The notes beneath the pieces were generated by a model. It saw only the letters and a list, made by a program, of their open reading frames with translations. It was not told the DNA's origin and ran no database searches. From Hermatobates lingyangjiaoensis (Eukaryota; Arthropoda; Insecta; Hemiptera; Hermatobatidae), in NCBI GenBank assembly GCA_026182355.1, contig JAPFBL010001617.1:1550001-1614000 (forward strand): a stretch of DNA of 64,000 nucleotides. Reading direction: 5' to 3'. Shown in pieces: positions 1 to 10,139 of this stretch (position 1 is its first letter; every line of letters begins with the position of its first letter). Both the position numbers and the translations under genes were made by a program.

Positions 1-203
1 CAAAGTGGTAAGTGGTAATACATTTTGATCTTTACAACAAGTTATACTTTATGTTTAATAAAGGCTTCGTCCATCAATTGGATAAATTAAGACTTTTGAG
101 AACCTTAATCACTTAAGAGGCATGTTACCACACATTCAATGAAATACATGAGAAACAAAAATGATTATTGGTTTTAAAAGTTGATAGGACAGTAAATATT
201 TAC
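1..203. other. intron or flank downstream of the last visible exon
   Basis: Minus-strand sequence beyond the donor at 203-202. It is AT-rich with no coding signal that I can support, and it is presumably the start of the next intron, which runs out of the window. Confidence 0.5.
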
Positions 204-357
204 TTCTGTCAGGTAGATCGAGAGAGATGGACTGCGATAGAGTGGACAGGGAATGCAGGGCGGAGTTAGCGGAGGGTGCAGAGTCTGGTTTGAGGGACAG
301 GTTGAGAGGCCCGTCAGGCTCCACGGGGGATGCTCGTCCATTTGCCTCTCCGTCACC
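204..357 (-). CDS. internal coding exon with PLNLS motif, host nuclear protein (BAZ2/Toutatis-like)
   Basis: The acceptor is a CAG at 360-358 on the minus strand after an AT-rich tract. The exon opens in phase 0 with GDGEANG, which matches the phase-0 end of the exon at 1152-1229. It encodes about 51 residues including GPLNLSLKP and a Ser/Leu-rich stretch, and ends at a moderate donor (AGAA then GTAAAT at 203-198), leaving one base of a split codon. PLNLS resembles the PxDLS motif that binds the corepressor CtBP, so a role in transcription or chromatin is likely (inference). The base composition is much richer in GC than the flanks. The 3' boundary is the least certain part, since the donor is not a consensus one. 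Confidence 0.75.
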
Positions 358-1151
358 CTGCAATTATTTATAACAAATAATTTGAATTTCAACTTGTTGG
401 TTCAAATATTATTTTTTTATTGGAAAATTATCACTGTCATGCTCTGGTCTTTCTCTGGCCATTTACATGAGTGACTTCAAGCAAAAATAAACTGAGTATA
501 ATTAAGGACATTCAGTTGTAAATGTCTTAATTTATTTAACGTGTCTAAGCAAAAAGCAATTAATTCAAATATTTAAATTTTATAATTTAATTACAGACGC
601 CAAGATTCTTTGATATACAATAGACTTAAGAAGATCGATACCAAAATAAAGAACACTCACATAACAAAATAACTCATATAAGAGATAACAGATACATAAT
701 TTTTATAATTTTAAAATTAAATATGTATATTGATAAGGAAAAAATTTTCTGAAAAGTACTTACTATTTCAACAAGCAATTTAAGTAACGTGCTCTTAAAA
801 AAAAAGTAATAAAGAATTGTCGAAGAGTATGAATAAGATACAATGCGACATTAATAAAAATCACTGTCACAAAAGTTATTGAGAAAATACCCTTAAGAGT
901 AATATCTTTTTTCTAACACCAATCACAATTTCTTTTCAAATTTATAGGAACTGAAGACGTACCTAATACATCACATACAGGATGATGAAGCAACCCTAGC
1001 CAGTGCATTTGGAAGATTTCTTTTCGAAAAAAATCTTCAAAGATAGAATTTGTTGATTAATCTGAGATTATTAAAATGAATGATAATGATGAAACCAGAA
1101 AATAAAATGTTTGGTTAATTACAACTGAAACTTCTTTGAAGAAAAACTTAC
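358..1151 (-). other. intron between exons 1152-1229 and 204-357
   Basis: AT-rich sequence with stops in every frame. No repeat family shared with the rest of the window was seen. Confidence 0.6.
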
Positions 1152-1229
1152 ATATCTGTAGTAGGAGTCATCGACCGATGCGGCCTCCTTACTTTTTGCA
1201 GAGAGATCAAGACCAACTGGCGGTGTAGT
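1152..1229 (-). CDS. 78-nt coding exon with GLDLS motif, same host gene
   Basis: This short exon is too small for an ORF scan but has strong signals. The acceptor is TTTTCAG (ending at 1230) and the donor is TAT|GTAAGT (GT at 1151-1150). It is exactly 26 codons, phase 0 at both ends, so it fits between exons 2588-2789 (phase-0 end) and 204-357 (phase-0 start). It encodes TTPPVGLDLSAKSKE followed by an acidic/Tyr stretch ending SYYRY. GLDLS is a second PxDLS-like motif. No stop occurs in the frame set by its neighbours. The function of the segment alone is not known. Confidence 0.8.
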
Positions 1230-2587
1230 CTGAAAAGTATTTATTTATATGGTGAATATCTACTTTGATTAATAATTTATTGATCCTGCATGACTATTAA
1301 AAAGTAAAACCTTAGAAACAATCTTTACGCTAGTGATGTACAACTGACTTCTAACCTCAACGGTGACTGAGACATTATTGTAAACGCAGTCCTCTGACTC
1401 AGACAGTTACAGTAAACTCACTACACAGAGTTTCTTAGACGACTACTTAATACAATTACACGAGAGGTGAAACTCAAGGCAGCTTCAGGTAAAATGAGAG
1501 GAAGGGGCTTCTGTACCAAGGACATTTTAGCCCTTGATAGCTTTGAAGTCTGTGTAACACAACCAAACTAAATTTCTTAAGAACAACATCTCTCAATTTT
1601 AGTATTGTTGTGATTCTCTCAGAAGTTCTGGAAGAATATATTACGAAAACCTATTTTTTCTTGAAAACAGTTTCTTTTGACCAATGTATGCGTTGCTTAC
1701 GCAACACAGCTCTCATAATGCATAAAATATAATATCTATTTCTGTTACAAATGCAACAACAAACCATAGGCTGCTAAGAATCAAACTGAAAACAACTGAG
1801 TTGTTAACTGTAACTACTAGTCAGGTGTTACATTAACTGCTGAACTGAACTGCTAGTTTAGCAGTTGCATAACATCAACTTGTGTTAAATCTGAGATCTT
1901 TTAATATAGCTGATAGCAGTAACTAAGCATGACTTCCATAATGAACTACAACAAAAGAGTTTAACTTTATACCAAATCAAGTACGTTATATTGAGTCTAT
2001 TTCTAAAAAAATAATTACACACCATGTAATTATACTTCAATTATAAAATGTTAGTTTTTAATCACATTATTTATGAGCCACACAGAGTAATAATGAACTA
2101 AAAAAACCTGTAATAAGGTAAGATTACAATGATGGACCATAAGAATTTTAACGCTGTGACTACACTCTGACACAGTCAGTTTAAAAGAAAGGCGAAGTAT
2201 ATATTCAAACTCTTAACAACAAAGTACAATATTTATTTTAATGTGTATTTTCAATCTAGGCTTAACATTTACTTTTCAAAAAATTTCACTTTTTACAAAA
2301 TATATATGCAAAATTGTGAAAAATGTATTTAAAACATTCTTCAAATAAAAAATAAGTAATTTTCTGACTAGAACTTACCTTTCGGAATGTTCATAGACAA
2401 ATGTAAGACAGAAGTATATACGGTGTATTTATCTATTACGAATCATAAACAAGGCGATATTAACAAATTTATGTTATTGGTATAACTAACCAAGTTGAGT
2501 TTATATAGTAACAAATTGTGAAAACAAAAATAGTAAGTGAAAATGAAACATTGGTTTAAATAGTGGACAATTATTTTAGGGACTTAC
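1230..2587 (-). other. intron between exons 2588-2789 and 1152-1229
   Basis: AT-rich with no coding signal. An isolated GTAAGT donor look-alike on the minus strand near 2385 has no usable acceptor and open frame with it. Confidence 0.55.
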
Positions 2588-2789
2588 TGATTTAGGTTTT
2601 TCAGAGAGGTGATTAGACGAAGTGGACGAAGAAGAATGATGGAGGTGAAGGTGGTTATCCAGAGAGATGGTTTTTTTTCTACCTCGATTGGTGGTTCCAG
2701 GTATCTTTGGACCCAGCATTGACGAAGTGTACTTGATAATTTCTGTATCAGGAGGCAACCTGACACCTCCCAGCAGTCCCCCACCCTCA
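2588..2789 (-). CDS. conserved-looking coding exon of the host gene (BAZ2/Toutatis-like N-terminal region)
   Basis: The acceptor AG is at 2791-2790 (TTTGTTTAG) and the donor GTAAGT is at 2587-2582. The exon starts with the third base of a Ser codon (AG|T) left by the exon at 3666-4140, so the two join in frame, and it ends in phase 0. It encodes about 67 residues. A Gly-rich start is followed by LPPDTEIIKYTSS, GPKIPGTTNRGRKKTISLD, then a His/Ser-rich tail. The block from LPPDTEII to TISLD is not low-complexity and looks like a conserved segment. I associate it from memory with insect BAZ2B/Toutatis proteins, which act with ISWI-type ATPases in chromatin remodelling. This cannot be confirmed without a search. 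Confidence 0.8.
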
Positions 2790-3665
2790 CTAAACAAACT
2801 CCAATTTATCTTTTAACAAGATTTTATAAAATAACAAAAATCAAACATGCAGAACAGTCAACAACATTTACTGTTGTTCAACAGTTAACAAACATTCCAT
2901 TTATATGTAGATTATTATAGTCAATCACAGTTTCACCATCTACTGATATACTTTTCTGGTGACCTTCGGGAAACAAAGAGATGGTTGAAACATAAGTTGT
3001 CCTCCGACAAAATATTTTTTAACAGGTATCTGATGTCAATTTATTCATTTATTATGTTCCTTGATTGATTTTTTGATATATTTGCAACACATAACTGTAA
3101 TCTGCGAATATCAGCAGTGGAGTTAAGGTTAGTGCTTAAGGTTCTGCCCTTCATAGTCTTTCAAAATACCGTAAGAGCAAAATTAAATAACTTTTTTTTT
3201 TTTAATTATAATTTATTCAACTTATTTTAGAAATAACCTAAGAGGGAACTGATTTAACCATGAGTTCAATAACAAATTTTTTTATAGTACAGATAAGTTG
3301 ATATCCATTCCATTCACTTTTTATTTAATAGATAAAGTTACGAAAAAAAGTTTCTTTATTGCCATATCAACAAAAAAACAACGCTCGCTTCAAGGTATCA
3401 ACAACTTTTTGTTTATAAACAGCTATCCAGCCTTTTTTTAACAGTGAAGTTGTTTTCATAATATTATCACTCTTTTACAATCACTTTTAAAACCAATAAA
3501 ATAAATTAGTAGTTTATAAATAATTTATGTCCCCCAGCAGTCATATGTCTAATATTTAAATAGACTTTGATAAATATGATAGAAATTAGGTACTAACGAT
3601 CCTACATAAGTGCAAGTAAAATGAATCATTGTGGCATTTTACATGGTAGTAAATTAACTTATTAC
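2790..3665 (-). other. intron between exons 3666-4140 and 2588-2789
   Basis: AT-rich; no gene, and no repeat shared with the rest of the window recognised. Confidence 0.6.
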
Positions 3666-4140
3666 CTGTGCTGAGACATGGACGATGGAGGATTGGAAGC
3701 TGCAGCAGAGCCAGCAGCAGGAGTGGAGCTGTTACTACCACTGCTACTAGAACTACTACTGGAGGAAGTAGGAGATTTACTGGAGGCTGCTGGAGGTGCA
3801 GAGCTTGGTGGCTTATGGTGAGGAGGCACAGCGGAGGCGGCCGCAGCAGCAGCAGCGGCGGCAGCCGCCGGTAGGAGAGGGAAAGGTGGTACCAAACCAG
3901 GTGGCACTCCGGCTGCAGCGAACTGTAGGGAGGCCAGGTAGTCCTGAGCTGCCAGTTGCTGGGCCATTGTCCACCAGGCAGCACTCGCCGGATTCAGGCC
4001 GAGGTTAGCAGCCTGGGAGGCAGCCACACTCAGCGTCCCAAATGGATGTCCAGACGATCCTCCACCAAGACCTGAGCCCCCACCACCGCCACTTCTTCCC
4101 AGAAGCGAGCTATAAGCTCCTGGGTAGGCTCCAAAAAGCG
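3666..4140 (-). CDS. large coding exon, Gly/Ala/Ser/Pro-rich, host gene (BAZ2/Toutatis-like)
   Basis: The acceptor is ATCTTTTCAG (AG at 4142-4141) and the donor is CACAG|GTAATA (GT at 3665-3664). It encodes about 158 residues and opens with LFGAYPGAYSSLLGR after a codon completed from the preceding exon. A Gly-rich linker follows, then a non-repetitive block HPFGTLSVAASQAANLGLNP, then SAAWWTMAQQLAAQDYL, then VPPFPLLP, a run of about 11 Ala, and a Ser-rich tract. The order Gly-rich, WW-containing block, PPF-L-P block recalls the N-terminal region of BAZ2 proteins (family knowledge, not checked). The exon stands out by high GC and CAG/GCC repeats. Open frames on the opposite strand at 3668-4008 are shadows of this exon. 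Confidence 0.85.
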
Positions 4141-4300
4141 CTGAAAAGATTTAATAAAAATAGCACTGTTACAAATATAATCATAAAAAAAATACCTTAA
4201 TAATAATACTGAAGTACGCACTACATGCTTAGAAAAAATAGTCACGATATGTAAAATACAAACTAAAAAATCCTGTCTAGCAGAAGAACAACAAACGTGA

Positions 4301-4556
4301 TTCACAGTAAACTATAGACATAGAAATAAAATATGAACACACTTACAGTCTCTAATTTTCGGTTGAACCGTCATCAGGAGAGTTGAGAAAGGGTCACCAA
4401 GCGCACCTGCAAAGCGACGGTGGAAACGGTCTCCAACCGTCGCTTCGGAAGTGAGCTTGGTGTCCCTATCTCAACTCTCCTGATGATGGTTCAACCGAAA
4501 ATTAGAGACTATAAGTGTGTTCATATCTTATTTCTGTGTCTATAGTTTACTGTGAA
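4301..4556. repeat. near-perfect palindrome, PLE-associated family 1
   Basis: The left arm starts TCACAGTAAACTATAGACA and the right arm ends with its reverse complement. The arms meet near 4425. Each arm holds the phrase TCTCTAATTTTCGGTT...CATCAGGAG, so the motif CTGATGA-N-GGTTCAACC-GAAA occurs on the minus strand at 4377-4357 and on the plus strand at 4481-4501. The same family recurs at 5083-5346, as a single arm at 8270-8395, and degraded near 32040-32090. Confidence 0.85.
4481..4501 (+). ncRNA. hammerhead-like core motif (PLE family 1)
   Basis: CTGATGA, one spacer base, a short self-complementary segment (GGT-TCA-ACC), then GAAA. It matches the conserved nucleotides of a hammerhead ribozyme except for one extra base before stem II. 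A mirror copy is on the minus strand at 4377-4357. Cleavage activity is not shown. Confidence 0.45.
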
Positions 4557-4757
4557 ACGTGTATATATATATATATATATTATATATACGTTAGTCATAG
4601 TATATAACTGCCTGCCCTTCCCCCGCTCATCCCTGGTATTCTTCCTGCCCTTTCCATACCTCTCTTTTTCATTTTTCTTTAGATTTAGTTATCGACTTAT
4701 TTTTAATGTGTTCGGTACTAACGCCATGATAGAATAATTGGTTAATGTTATTTTATT

Positions 4758-4783
4758 CTGAAGATGACATAAGAAGGTTGAAA
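4758..4783 (+). ncRNA. degraded hammerhead-like motif
   Basis: CTGAAGA-T-GAC...GTT-GAAA. The stem is only three pairs including a G-U. It is followed by AGCTC, as at 17518. A weak member of the set. Confidence 0.3.
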
Positions 4784-4989
4784 GCTCATTATAGTATAGT
4801 ATATAGTTCATAAATTTATAATTAGTTTGGTATAGTTTATAAATAGTGATGTACTGAAATGTGAGTTTTTTTTCTTCGTCCCCATGTTTTACTAAGGACG
4901 TCTATGTCTGTTTTCTTTCTTTCTATGGCAAGTTTATTGTGGAAGTTACCACCAGTCCAGCGCAGAATTGCTGGAAATTGGTGGCAACC

Positions 4990-5082
4990 AGAAAAAAGGT
5001 CGTCAACGCTGAAACAGCTGTGAAATACAACCCGCATGCTTAAAAGAAGGTTTGCTGCTATGATACACTAATATATATATAT
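4990..5082 (+). pseudogene. PLE ORF N-terminal fragment
   Basis: The plus-strand reading contains KVVNAETAVKYN followed by a frameshift and a degraded KEGLL-like stretch, ending in (TA)n. It parallels VVNAESALLLNN at 5372-5490 (minus) and VVFNKACISEGLLPKYTNI at 15258-15330. These resemble the start of a Penelope-like ORF before its reverse transcriptase. Too short to stand alone. Confidence 0.45.
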
Positions 5083-5346
5083 AGTTCAATATAAACAAAG
5101 AAACATAGAGAAATCAGAAGAACACACTTACAGTCTCTAATTTTCGGTTTGAACCGTCTTCAGGAGAGATAAGAGAGGGAAACCAAGCGCACTGGATCAG
5201 AGACGGTTGGAGACTCTGATCCAGTGCGCTTGGTTTCCCTCTCTTTTCCCTCTCTTATCTCTCCTGAAGACGGTTCAAACCGAAAATTAGAGACTGTAAG
5301 TGTGTTCTTCTGATTTCTCTATGTTTCTTTGTTTATATTGAACTAT
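5083..5346. repeat. palindrome, PLE-associated family 1 (second copy)
   Basis: The left arm begins AGTTCAATATAAACAAAG and the right arm ends CTTTGTTTATATTGAACT. The centre is near 5215. The arms carry CTGAAGA-N-GGTTCAAACC-GAAA on the minus strand (5163-5142) and plus strand (5264-5285). A 12-bp duplication (CCCTCTCTTTTC-like) occurs in the right arm only. Confidence 0.85.
5264..5285 (+). ncRNA. hammerhead-like core motif (PLE family 1, second copy)
   Basis: CTGAAGA-C-GGT-TCAA-ACC-GAAA. A mirror copy is in the other arm at 5163-5142 (minus). Compared with 4481-4501 it differs at the variable N of CTGANGA and has a longer loop, while the pairing is kept. Confidence 0.45.
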
Positions 5347-5371
5347 ATTTGTCCGTTTTGGATCGTATTTC

Positions 5372-5490
5372 CAACGAAAAAAAATATATATATATATTTG
5401 TATAAGTTGACAACAGATCTTCATCCAAGCATACATTGTTCAAAAGCAGAGCAGATTCTGCATTCACGACTTTTTTAAGTAGCTGTTCTT
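5372..5490 (-). pseudogene. PLE ORF N-terminal fragment
   Basis: Minus-strand reading KKVVNAESALLLNNVCLDEDLLSTYTNIYIY, cut off in a (TA)n tract. The phrase LLxxYTNIY is shared with the fragments at 15258-15345 and 17270-17345. The repeated occurrence, always ending in (TA)n, suggests the 5' part of PLE copies. Confidence 0.5.
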
Positions 5491-5545
5491 TTTTCCTAAT
5501 TACACTTCTATGTTGTAGAAGCATAGTCCAATAACTACTAAAATG

Positions 5546-6030
5546 TTATTCACTACTTTTTAAACACAAGCTTTCGACCTCGTTTGTCATTCTCAGATAG
5601 AAGAAAATAATAAGACAGATAAATCAGATAAAAACTCAAAGTAATAAAATAACAGGATACAACTAGAAATGCATACATAAGGAATAACAATAGAAAAGGT
5701 GATATAGAGGTAACAATACTAAGAAGTAATAGCAGGTGGCGATCCTAGCGTCCGGTAGGTTAACCAGCCGTCACTCCATCCTTGTTAATTAAACTTTATT
5801 ATCAAAGTTTTTGGAAGTGGGTATAGCAACATTTCACTGGATTGTAAGTTAATCTCCGGGCATTTTTCCTTTATATAGATGGCTTCCAGGATTTATGTAT
5901 GCATGTCTAGTTGTATCCTGTTATTTTATCACTTCGAGTTTTTATCTTATTTATCTGTCTTATTATTTTCTTCTGCCTGAGGTGACCAACGAGGTCGAAA
6001 GCTTGTGTTTAAAAAGTAGTGAATAATATA
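5546..6030. repeat. inverted repeat with spacer, PLE-associated family 2
   Basis: Arms at about 5546-5685 and 5890-6030 are imperfect reverse complements (CACTACTTTTTAAACACAAG at the outside, TATGCAT near the inside), separated by about 200 bp. Both arms contain the GAGGTCGAAAGCTTGTGT phrase. The same phrase occurs at 40380-40404 and 42256-42280. Confidence 0.8.
5977..6000 (+). ncRNA. hammerhead-like motif (PLE family 2), one base lost
   Basis: CTGAGGTGACCAACGAGGTCGAAA. Stem II GACC/GGTC with loop AACGA is intact and GAAA is present, but the CTGANGA box lacks a base. The partner in the left arm (minus, about 5592-5566) is also mutated. Confidence 0.4.
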
Positions 6031-6323
6031 TATATATTAGTGAAGGCTGGTAGGAATCCTTCTTGCAAACATGTTTCTAAAAATTGTATGCCAATTTCAC
6101 GCTTGGTTACCTTTTTAGAGAGTTTCTCTAATGTCCTGCATGCTCTTCTGAGTTGCCCGGGGAATAAAAAAATCATCGAAACGAAGAATAATTAGAGAAA
6201 TTATTACTAACCTGCACTACAAAGAACCCATTTAGACATATAGATGGAACACGACTGTTTCTTAGTTATTGAAAGGAAGGAACAATTAATTTATTTAAAG
6301 GAAATATTCGAACAAAACTGAAA

Positions 6324-6728
6324 TTGACATACGAACTTGGAAATAATGAAAACATCAATTTTCTGGACGTCAATATAAGAGAAACAGGCAATAGTTATAC
6401 CACATCCATATTTTTTAAACCCACACACAGTGGAACATATCTAAATAATAAAACTGAGTGCCCTGCAAGGTATAAGTACGGCACTATAAAGGCATTAATC
6501 AATAGGGAGTATAAAACATCATCCGACTGGAACACATTTAATAAAACTGTCGATATCCTCAAACAACTTTTCGTTAACAATGGCTACAGCAATAGAGAAT
6601 TTGAAAAACATATCAATGAATTTATGGATAAACAAAATAAAACAAAGAAGAAGAGCAGGGTAGCACTAACAAAACCTTCTATAACAACTATCATTCTGAA
6701 AGCTACAAAAAAGACGAACGAGTTCTGA
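6324..6728 (+). pseudogene. PLE reverse transcriptase C-terminal part
   Basis: 134-residue open stretch. The FLDVNI motif near residues 12-17, FFKPTHSGTYLN and the following Lys-rich linker are typical of the region after the RT catalytic core of Penelope-like proteins (family knowledge). The catalytic YxDD segment is upstream and absent. It runs to a stop at 6726 before the GIY-YIG part, which continues in another frame. Confidence 0.75.
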
Positions 6729-6925
6729 AGACCATTATAAAAAAACAATATTCATTGCAAAACAATAGAATACAAAGTAAACATTATTGTTTATTATAAC
6801 AGCAGAACCACGAGCCACCTCATTATAAGAACCAACCTAAAAAACCATCAGCCTCTTCAACAAACTAATCTGATATATGAGTTCACATGCCCAAACGGAA
6901 ACTGTGAGTTCCGCAATCCTTCATA

Positions 6926-7184
6926 TGAGCCGCTTATTTTGAAAGTGGCCTAATTCCATTTATGTTAAAATCGAGATATTTAAGGGTTTGCGTTTTACAA
7001 AATTTAAAAATATTGTCATTTTATTGATCAACTAATTTTTGTTATAAAAATTCTTAGTAATTTTAAATAAATTTTGTACAATTTGCTGCAAAAGGTAAAG
7101 ATAACGTAAAAATGTAATTATTTAAATAGCTAGCTAAATTTTTTTGGAAAATGGAATTAGGCCACTTTCAAAATAAACGGCTCA
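6926..7184. mobile_element. 259-bp MITE with 36-bp TIRs and TA target duplication
   Basis: The left end TGAGCCGCTTATTTTGAAAG and the right end (reverse complement TGAGCCGTTTATTTTGAAAG) continue to 36 bp with a single mismatch. It is flanked by TA at 6924-6925 and 7185-7186. Removing the element plus one TA joins the GIY-YIG coding sequence in frame (NPS then YIGS), so the empty site is visible. A TA duplication and no coding capacity suggest a Tc1/mariner-type MITE (inference). Confidence 0.92.
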
Positions 7185-7436
7185 TATATCGGATCGACCA
7201 CAACAACCTTGTCAAGGCGTTTCATTATGCACATCTCTTTAGGAGCGCCAAAGAACCACATGCAGCAAGTATATACATTCAAAATAAACCGTGAAACCCT
7301 TGCACAAAACGTAAAAATAATAGCAAGAGAAAACGATGAAAGAAGCTTACGAATAATAAAAGCATTGTATACCCTAGAGAAAGCCTCAGGTATAAGTAAT
7401 CAAAGTTTGACTTTTAGCAGAGTTCTAAGGTGCTAA
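7185..7436 (+). pseudogene. PLE GIY-YIG endonuclease domain, C-terminal part
   Basis: The reading continues YIGSTTTTLSRRFIMHISLG, then GAPKNHM and a C-terminal helix-rich tail ending at 7434. YIG followed by STxxLxxR is the second motif of GIY-YIG nucleases, which nick the target for PLE insertion. The first half of the domain is on the other side of the MITE. Confidence 0.75.
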
Positions 7437-7627
7437 CGCCAATACTTAGTGCCTTGGCACTGCAGGGAATGACCTACTACATACCTAAAACGAACCTACT
7501 CCCTCCCACCAACCACCCAACAGATGTCTCAACCCCAACTAGGAATAGTTCAGTTTGTGAATTGACTCTCACATGATGTGATATTAGATTGCAATTTGCT
7601 CTATACTTTAGTTGTAAGCTTAGCCTA

Positions 7628-7650
7628 GTGATGGTCTACGAGACCGAAAC
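7628..7650 (+). ncRNA. hammerhead-like motif after PLE GIY-YIG ORF
   Basis: GGTCT-ACG-AGACC stem-loop (7633-7645) followed by GAAAC. The CTGANGA box is mutated (CTAGTGA). The stem is five perfect pairs and the position is shortly after a PLE ORF, as at 40194 and 46805. Confidence 0.4.
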
Positions 7651-7717
7651 ATGTCGTTGTTTTATTTAAATAATATTTAGTTTGTTGTGCCTATCCGATA
7701 TAAATAGTGTCAGAATA

Positions 7718-8254
7718 TCACAGAGAATAGAGTAGACAGGAATCCAGATATAATTAAATTAAATTAGTGAAATATGAAAACAATAAATAAATAAAAGAAA
7801 AAATTAAGGAACGACCAGAGAAATTAATACATAAATAAAAGTATGGACTAGGCTATGATAAAATAAAATAAAACTGAGAATACAAATAATAATATTAAAG
7901 AAATAAAGTAATTAAATAATAAAAAATTAAATAATTAAATAACAAAAAACAAGTAATTAAATAATAAAGGATAATTGATAATAAAATATGAATACACAAG
8001 GAATTTATTAAACATTATCTCTTTTGATTGAGGCCAGGTGCACTGCGCGCACTTAATAACCAAATATGGGCTTCTTCGAAGGCTGGTAGAGTGAGATCTT
8101 TGCAGTCAGACTACTCATTTTATCATAGCATAGTCCGTGCTTTTATTTATGTATACATTTCTCTGTTCATCCCTTCATTTTTTTATTACATTTTCATATT
8201 TCACTAATTTAATTTAATTATAAAGTGATTCCTGTCTACCTTATTCTCTGTGAC
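7718..8254. repeat. long inverted repeat, arms about 155 bp
   Basis: The left arm starts TCACAGAGAATAGAGTAGACAG (7718-7870). The right arm (8098-8254) ends with the reverse complement CTGTCTACCTTATTCTCTGTGA. The spacer is about 230 bp of A-rich sequence with AATAAAT-like short repeats. No coding content. A foldback element or paired transposon ends; class not determined. Confidence 0.8.
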
Positions 8255-8269
8255 CGGGTGCGCATGCGG

Positions 8270-8395
8270 CAACATTGTTGGTCTCCAACCATCTCTGAAC
8301 CAGTGAGCTTGGTTTCTCTCTCTTATCCTCCTGAAGACGGTTCAAACCAAAAAATTAGAGACTGTAAGTGTGTACTTTTAATTTCGTTATGTTTA
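8270..8395 (+). repeat. single arm of PLE-associated family 1
   Basis: It matches the right arms at 4430-4540 and 5215-5320, from the CCAACCATCTCTGAACCAGTG part to GTGTGTACTTTTAATTTCG. The motif reads CTGAAGACGGTTCAAACC followed by AAAA instead of GAAA. No inverted partner is left. Confidence 0.75.
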
Positions 8396-8644
8396 TAAAT
8401 ATATATATATAAGCTAATTTGAGTGAGTAGGAACTCGAATTGTAAATGACACAGGAATGAAAGGTAATGTTCATTATACAAGCGCGACACACTGACTGGC
8501 TGACCCCCTCCTCGAGGCCAGCCTTGATAATGTCTCTGTGCCTAAACAAAGACTTTGATCCGCGACGCCGGCGGTACAGCCACTGCCAACTCCGCTAACT
8601 TTTATATATATATATATATATAAACGAATTAAAACAAAGGTAGC

Positions 8645-8732
8645 GCACAGACAGACACAGGAATAACTCACTTCTATATTTCGACGTGAGTTATATAACA
8701 GTGATTACTCCTGTGTCTACTGTGTGTGTTTT
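8645..8732. repeat. small inverted repeat
   Basis: CGCACAGACAGACACAGGAATAACTCAC-like arm (8647-8672) and an imperfect reverse complement near 8700-8730 (GATTACTCCTGTGTCTACTGTG). It lies beside a (TA)n tract at 8604-8621, as other PLE-associated inverted repeats do. Confidence 0.55.
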
Positions 8733-8929
8733 TAATTAAATTAAAAACTTTTAACGAATGGGAACAATAGTAAATATTTCACTTACACACATTAAACATT
8801 ACAATTTGTACAGGAAAAATAGAATAATATTCTATTAATTATTCTAATATTATTAATGATCTAATTATTCCTGTTTCAGATGCAGAAGAGGTTTCAGCAT
8901 CTGAACAAACCTGAAATAACAATGATTCA

Positions 8930-9840
8930 AGGAAGTTACCTTACCTGGAAAAACACCTGAAATACTAATAACAAAAAATACTCACTACATTCTGATTTCT
9001 CACTGTCAGTTTATACTGATGGGAGCAAGATCAACGTAAATGTAGGGTGCACTTTTGTTATATTCTAATATGGCGCAATTCTTGTTAGTAGAAAGTTTAA
9101 ACTGGCAGAAAAATTCCCGAATAATCAAGGGGAGTATCTAGTCATTCGCAGTGCTTTGGAATAGATGAAAGGGAATATATAGTGTTGTAAGAACTAATAT
9201 AGACCAATCAAAAAAAAAAAAATATCATAACTGAGGGCCAAGTAGCACCGGATTCAATTACTAATTTTGGTACACAACTCTAATAGAGAACATCAGGCAA
9301 TTTCATATTAATATTCACTAACAACATTACAAAGTTACTTTCTGGGAAGTTAGGGATTACTGAGCGTACCAGGAAACGAAATGGCTGACCAAATGGCAAA
9401 AGAGATGTGTGAAGATCAAAACATAGTACTGTTATGTTCCACGTTGACGTAAGGACAGTAAATCTATTCAAAAATGGGAGATAGAATAGTCACAGTCAAC
9501 AAAAGGAAGTCATACAAACGACTTACTTCCAACAATCATGCATAGAATTAAATCCCCTATTAGATAGACTTATAAAATAAGTGAAGTGCTATCGAAACAA
9601 GGAACAAATAAGGCATATTGTTATTGTTTCAAAGTGACACAAGTCAAGAAATGTTCCTGTGATGATACAACTTCGCAATGCTAGTAATATTGAAGTCCAG
9701 TGTGTGTAACAGAGATAGAGCTCGTTCATCTTATTAAATTTATTATGACTACAGGGTTAAAGGGGCTTCCAGAAATCTTTTGTGATTTAACATTGACCCA
9801 GATATCTGTAACATCTCTAAACGATTTATAAATGGACTTC
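8930..9840 (+). pseudogene. LINE ORF2 fragment: RNase H and C-terminal Cys segment
   Basis: The reading LSVYTDGSKINVNVGCTFVI (8999-9060) is the first RNase H motif (TDGS with catalytic Asp). NQGEYLVIRSALE near 9124-9163 matches the E-containing helix. GNEMADQMAKE near 9373-9405 matches the last motif (xNExAD). Downstream, a stretch reading SEVLSKQGTNKAYCYC and a further Cys cluster fits the C-terminal tail of such LINE proteins. Several stops and frameshifts show it is dead. The clade (I, R1 or LOA group) cannot be fixed. Confidence 0.75.
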
Positions 9841-10139
9841 AAAATGATTTACTATAACCTGATTTAATTTTCTCTAAAATTAACTGTTAAATAAATCTAT
9901 TAAATATTCATATTTCAATCATTTTACTGATCGATTAATAACTTTAAGTTTTTTTTTTAAAATGTATATAGTTAAATAATGATATATTGATATATTTATT
10001 TATTCCAATTATTAAACTCAGACACTGTTAGAAATGCATTATCGAAAATTAAATATTAACAGGAATGTTTTTTGAAATATATGTGCATGAAAATAAAGTT
10101 TATGGATCATGCAGATATAAATGTCTTTAAAGGCTTAGA

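Larger units (their letters stand above)
6290..7680 (+). mobile_element. Penelope-like element, 3' half
   Basis: It contains the end of a PLE reverse transcriptase (NINFLDVNI at about 6349-6375, then FKPTHSGTYLN), a linker, and the start and body of a GIY-YIG endonuclease domain (EFTCPNGNCEF near 6880-6910; YIGSTTTTLSRR at 7187-7222). A hammerhead-like motif lies about 190 bp past the last open codon. The reading frame is broken by frameshifts near 6725 and by a 259-bp MITE at 6926-7184. PLEs are retroelements whose RT is joined to a GIY-YIG nuclease. No 5' half of this copy was seen. Confidence 0.8.

Noticed and set aside
2380..2440. Possible extra minus-strand exon ending at a GTAAGT near 2385
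   Set aside because: No good acceptor, and the frame needed for phase 0 to phase 0 contains a stop.
3668..4008. Plus-strand open frames opposite the 3666-4140 exon
   Set aside because: They are shadows of a GC-rich, repeat-coding exon. The minus strand has matching splice sites and phase.
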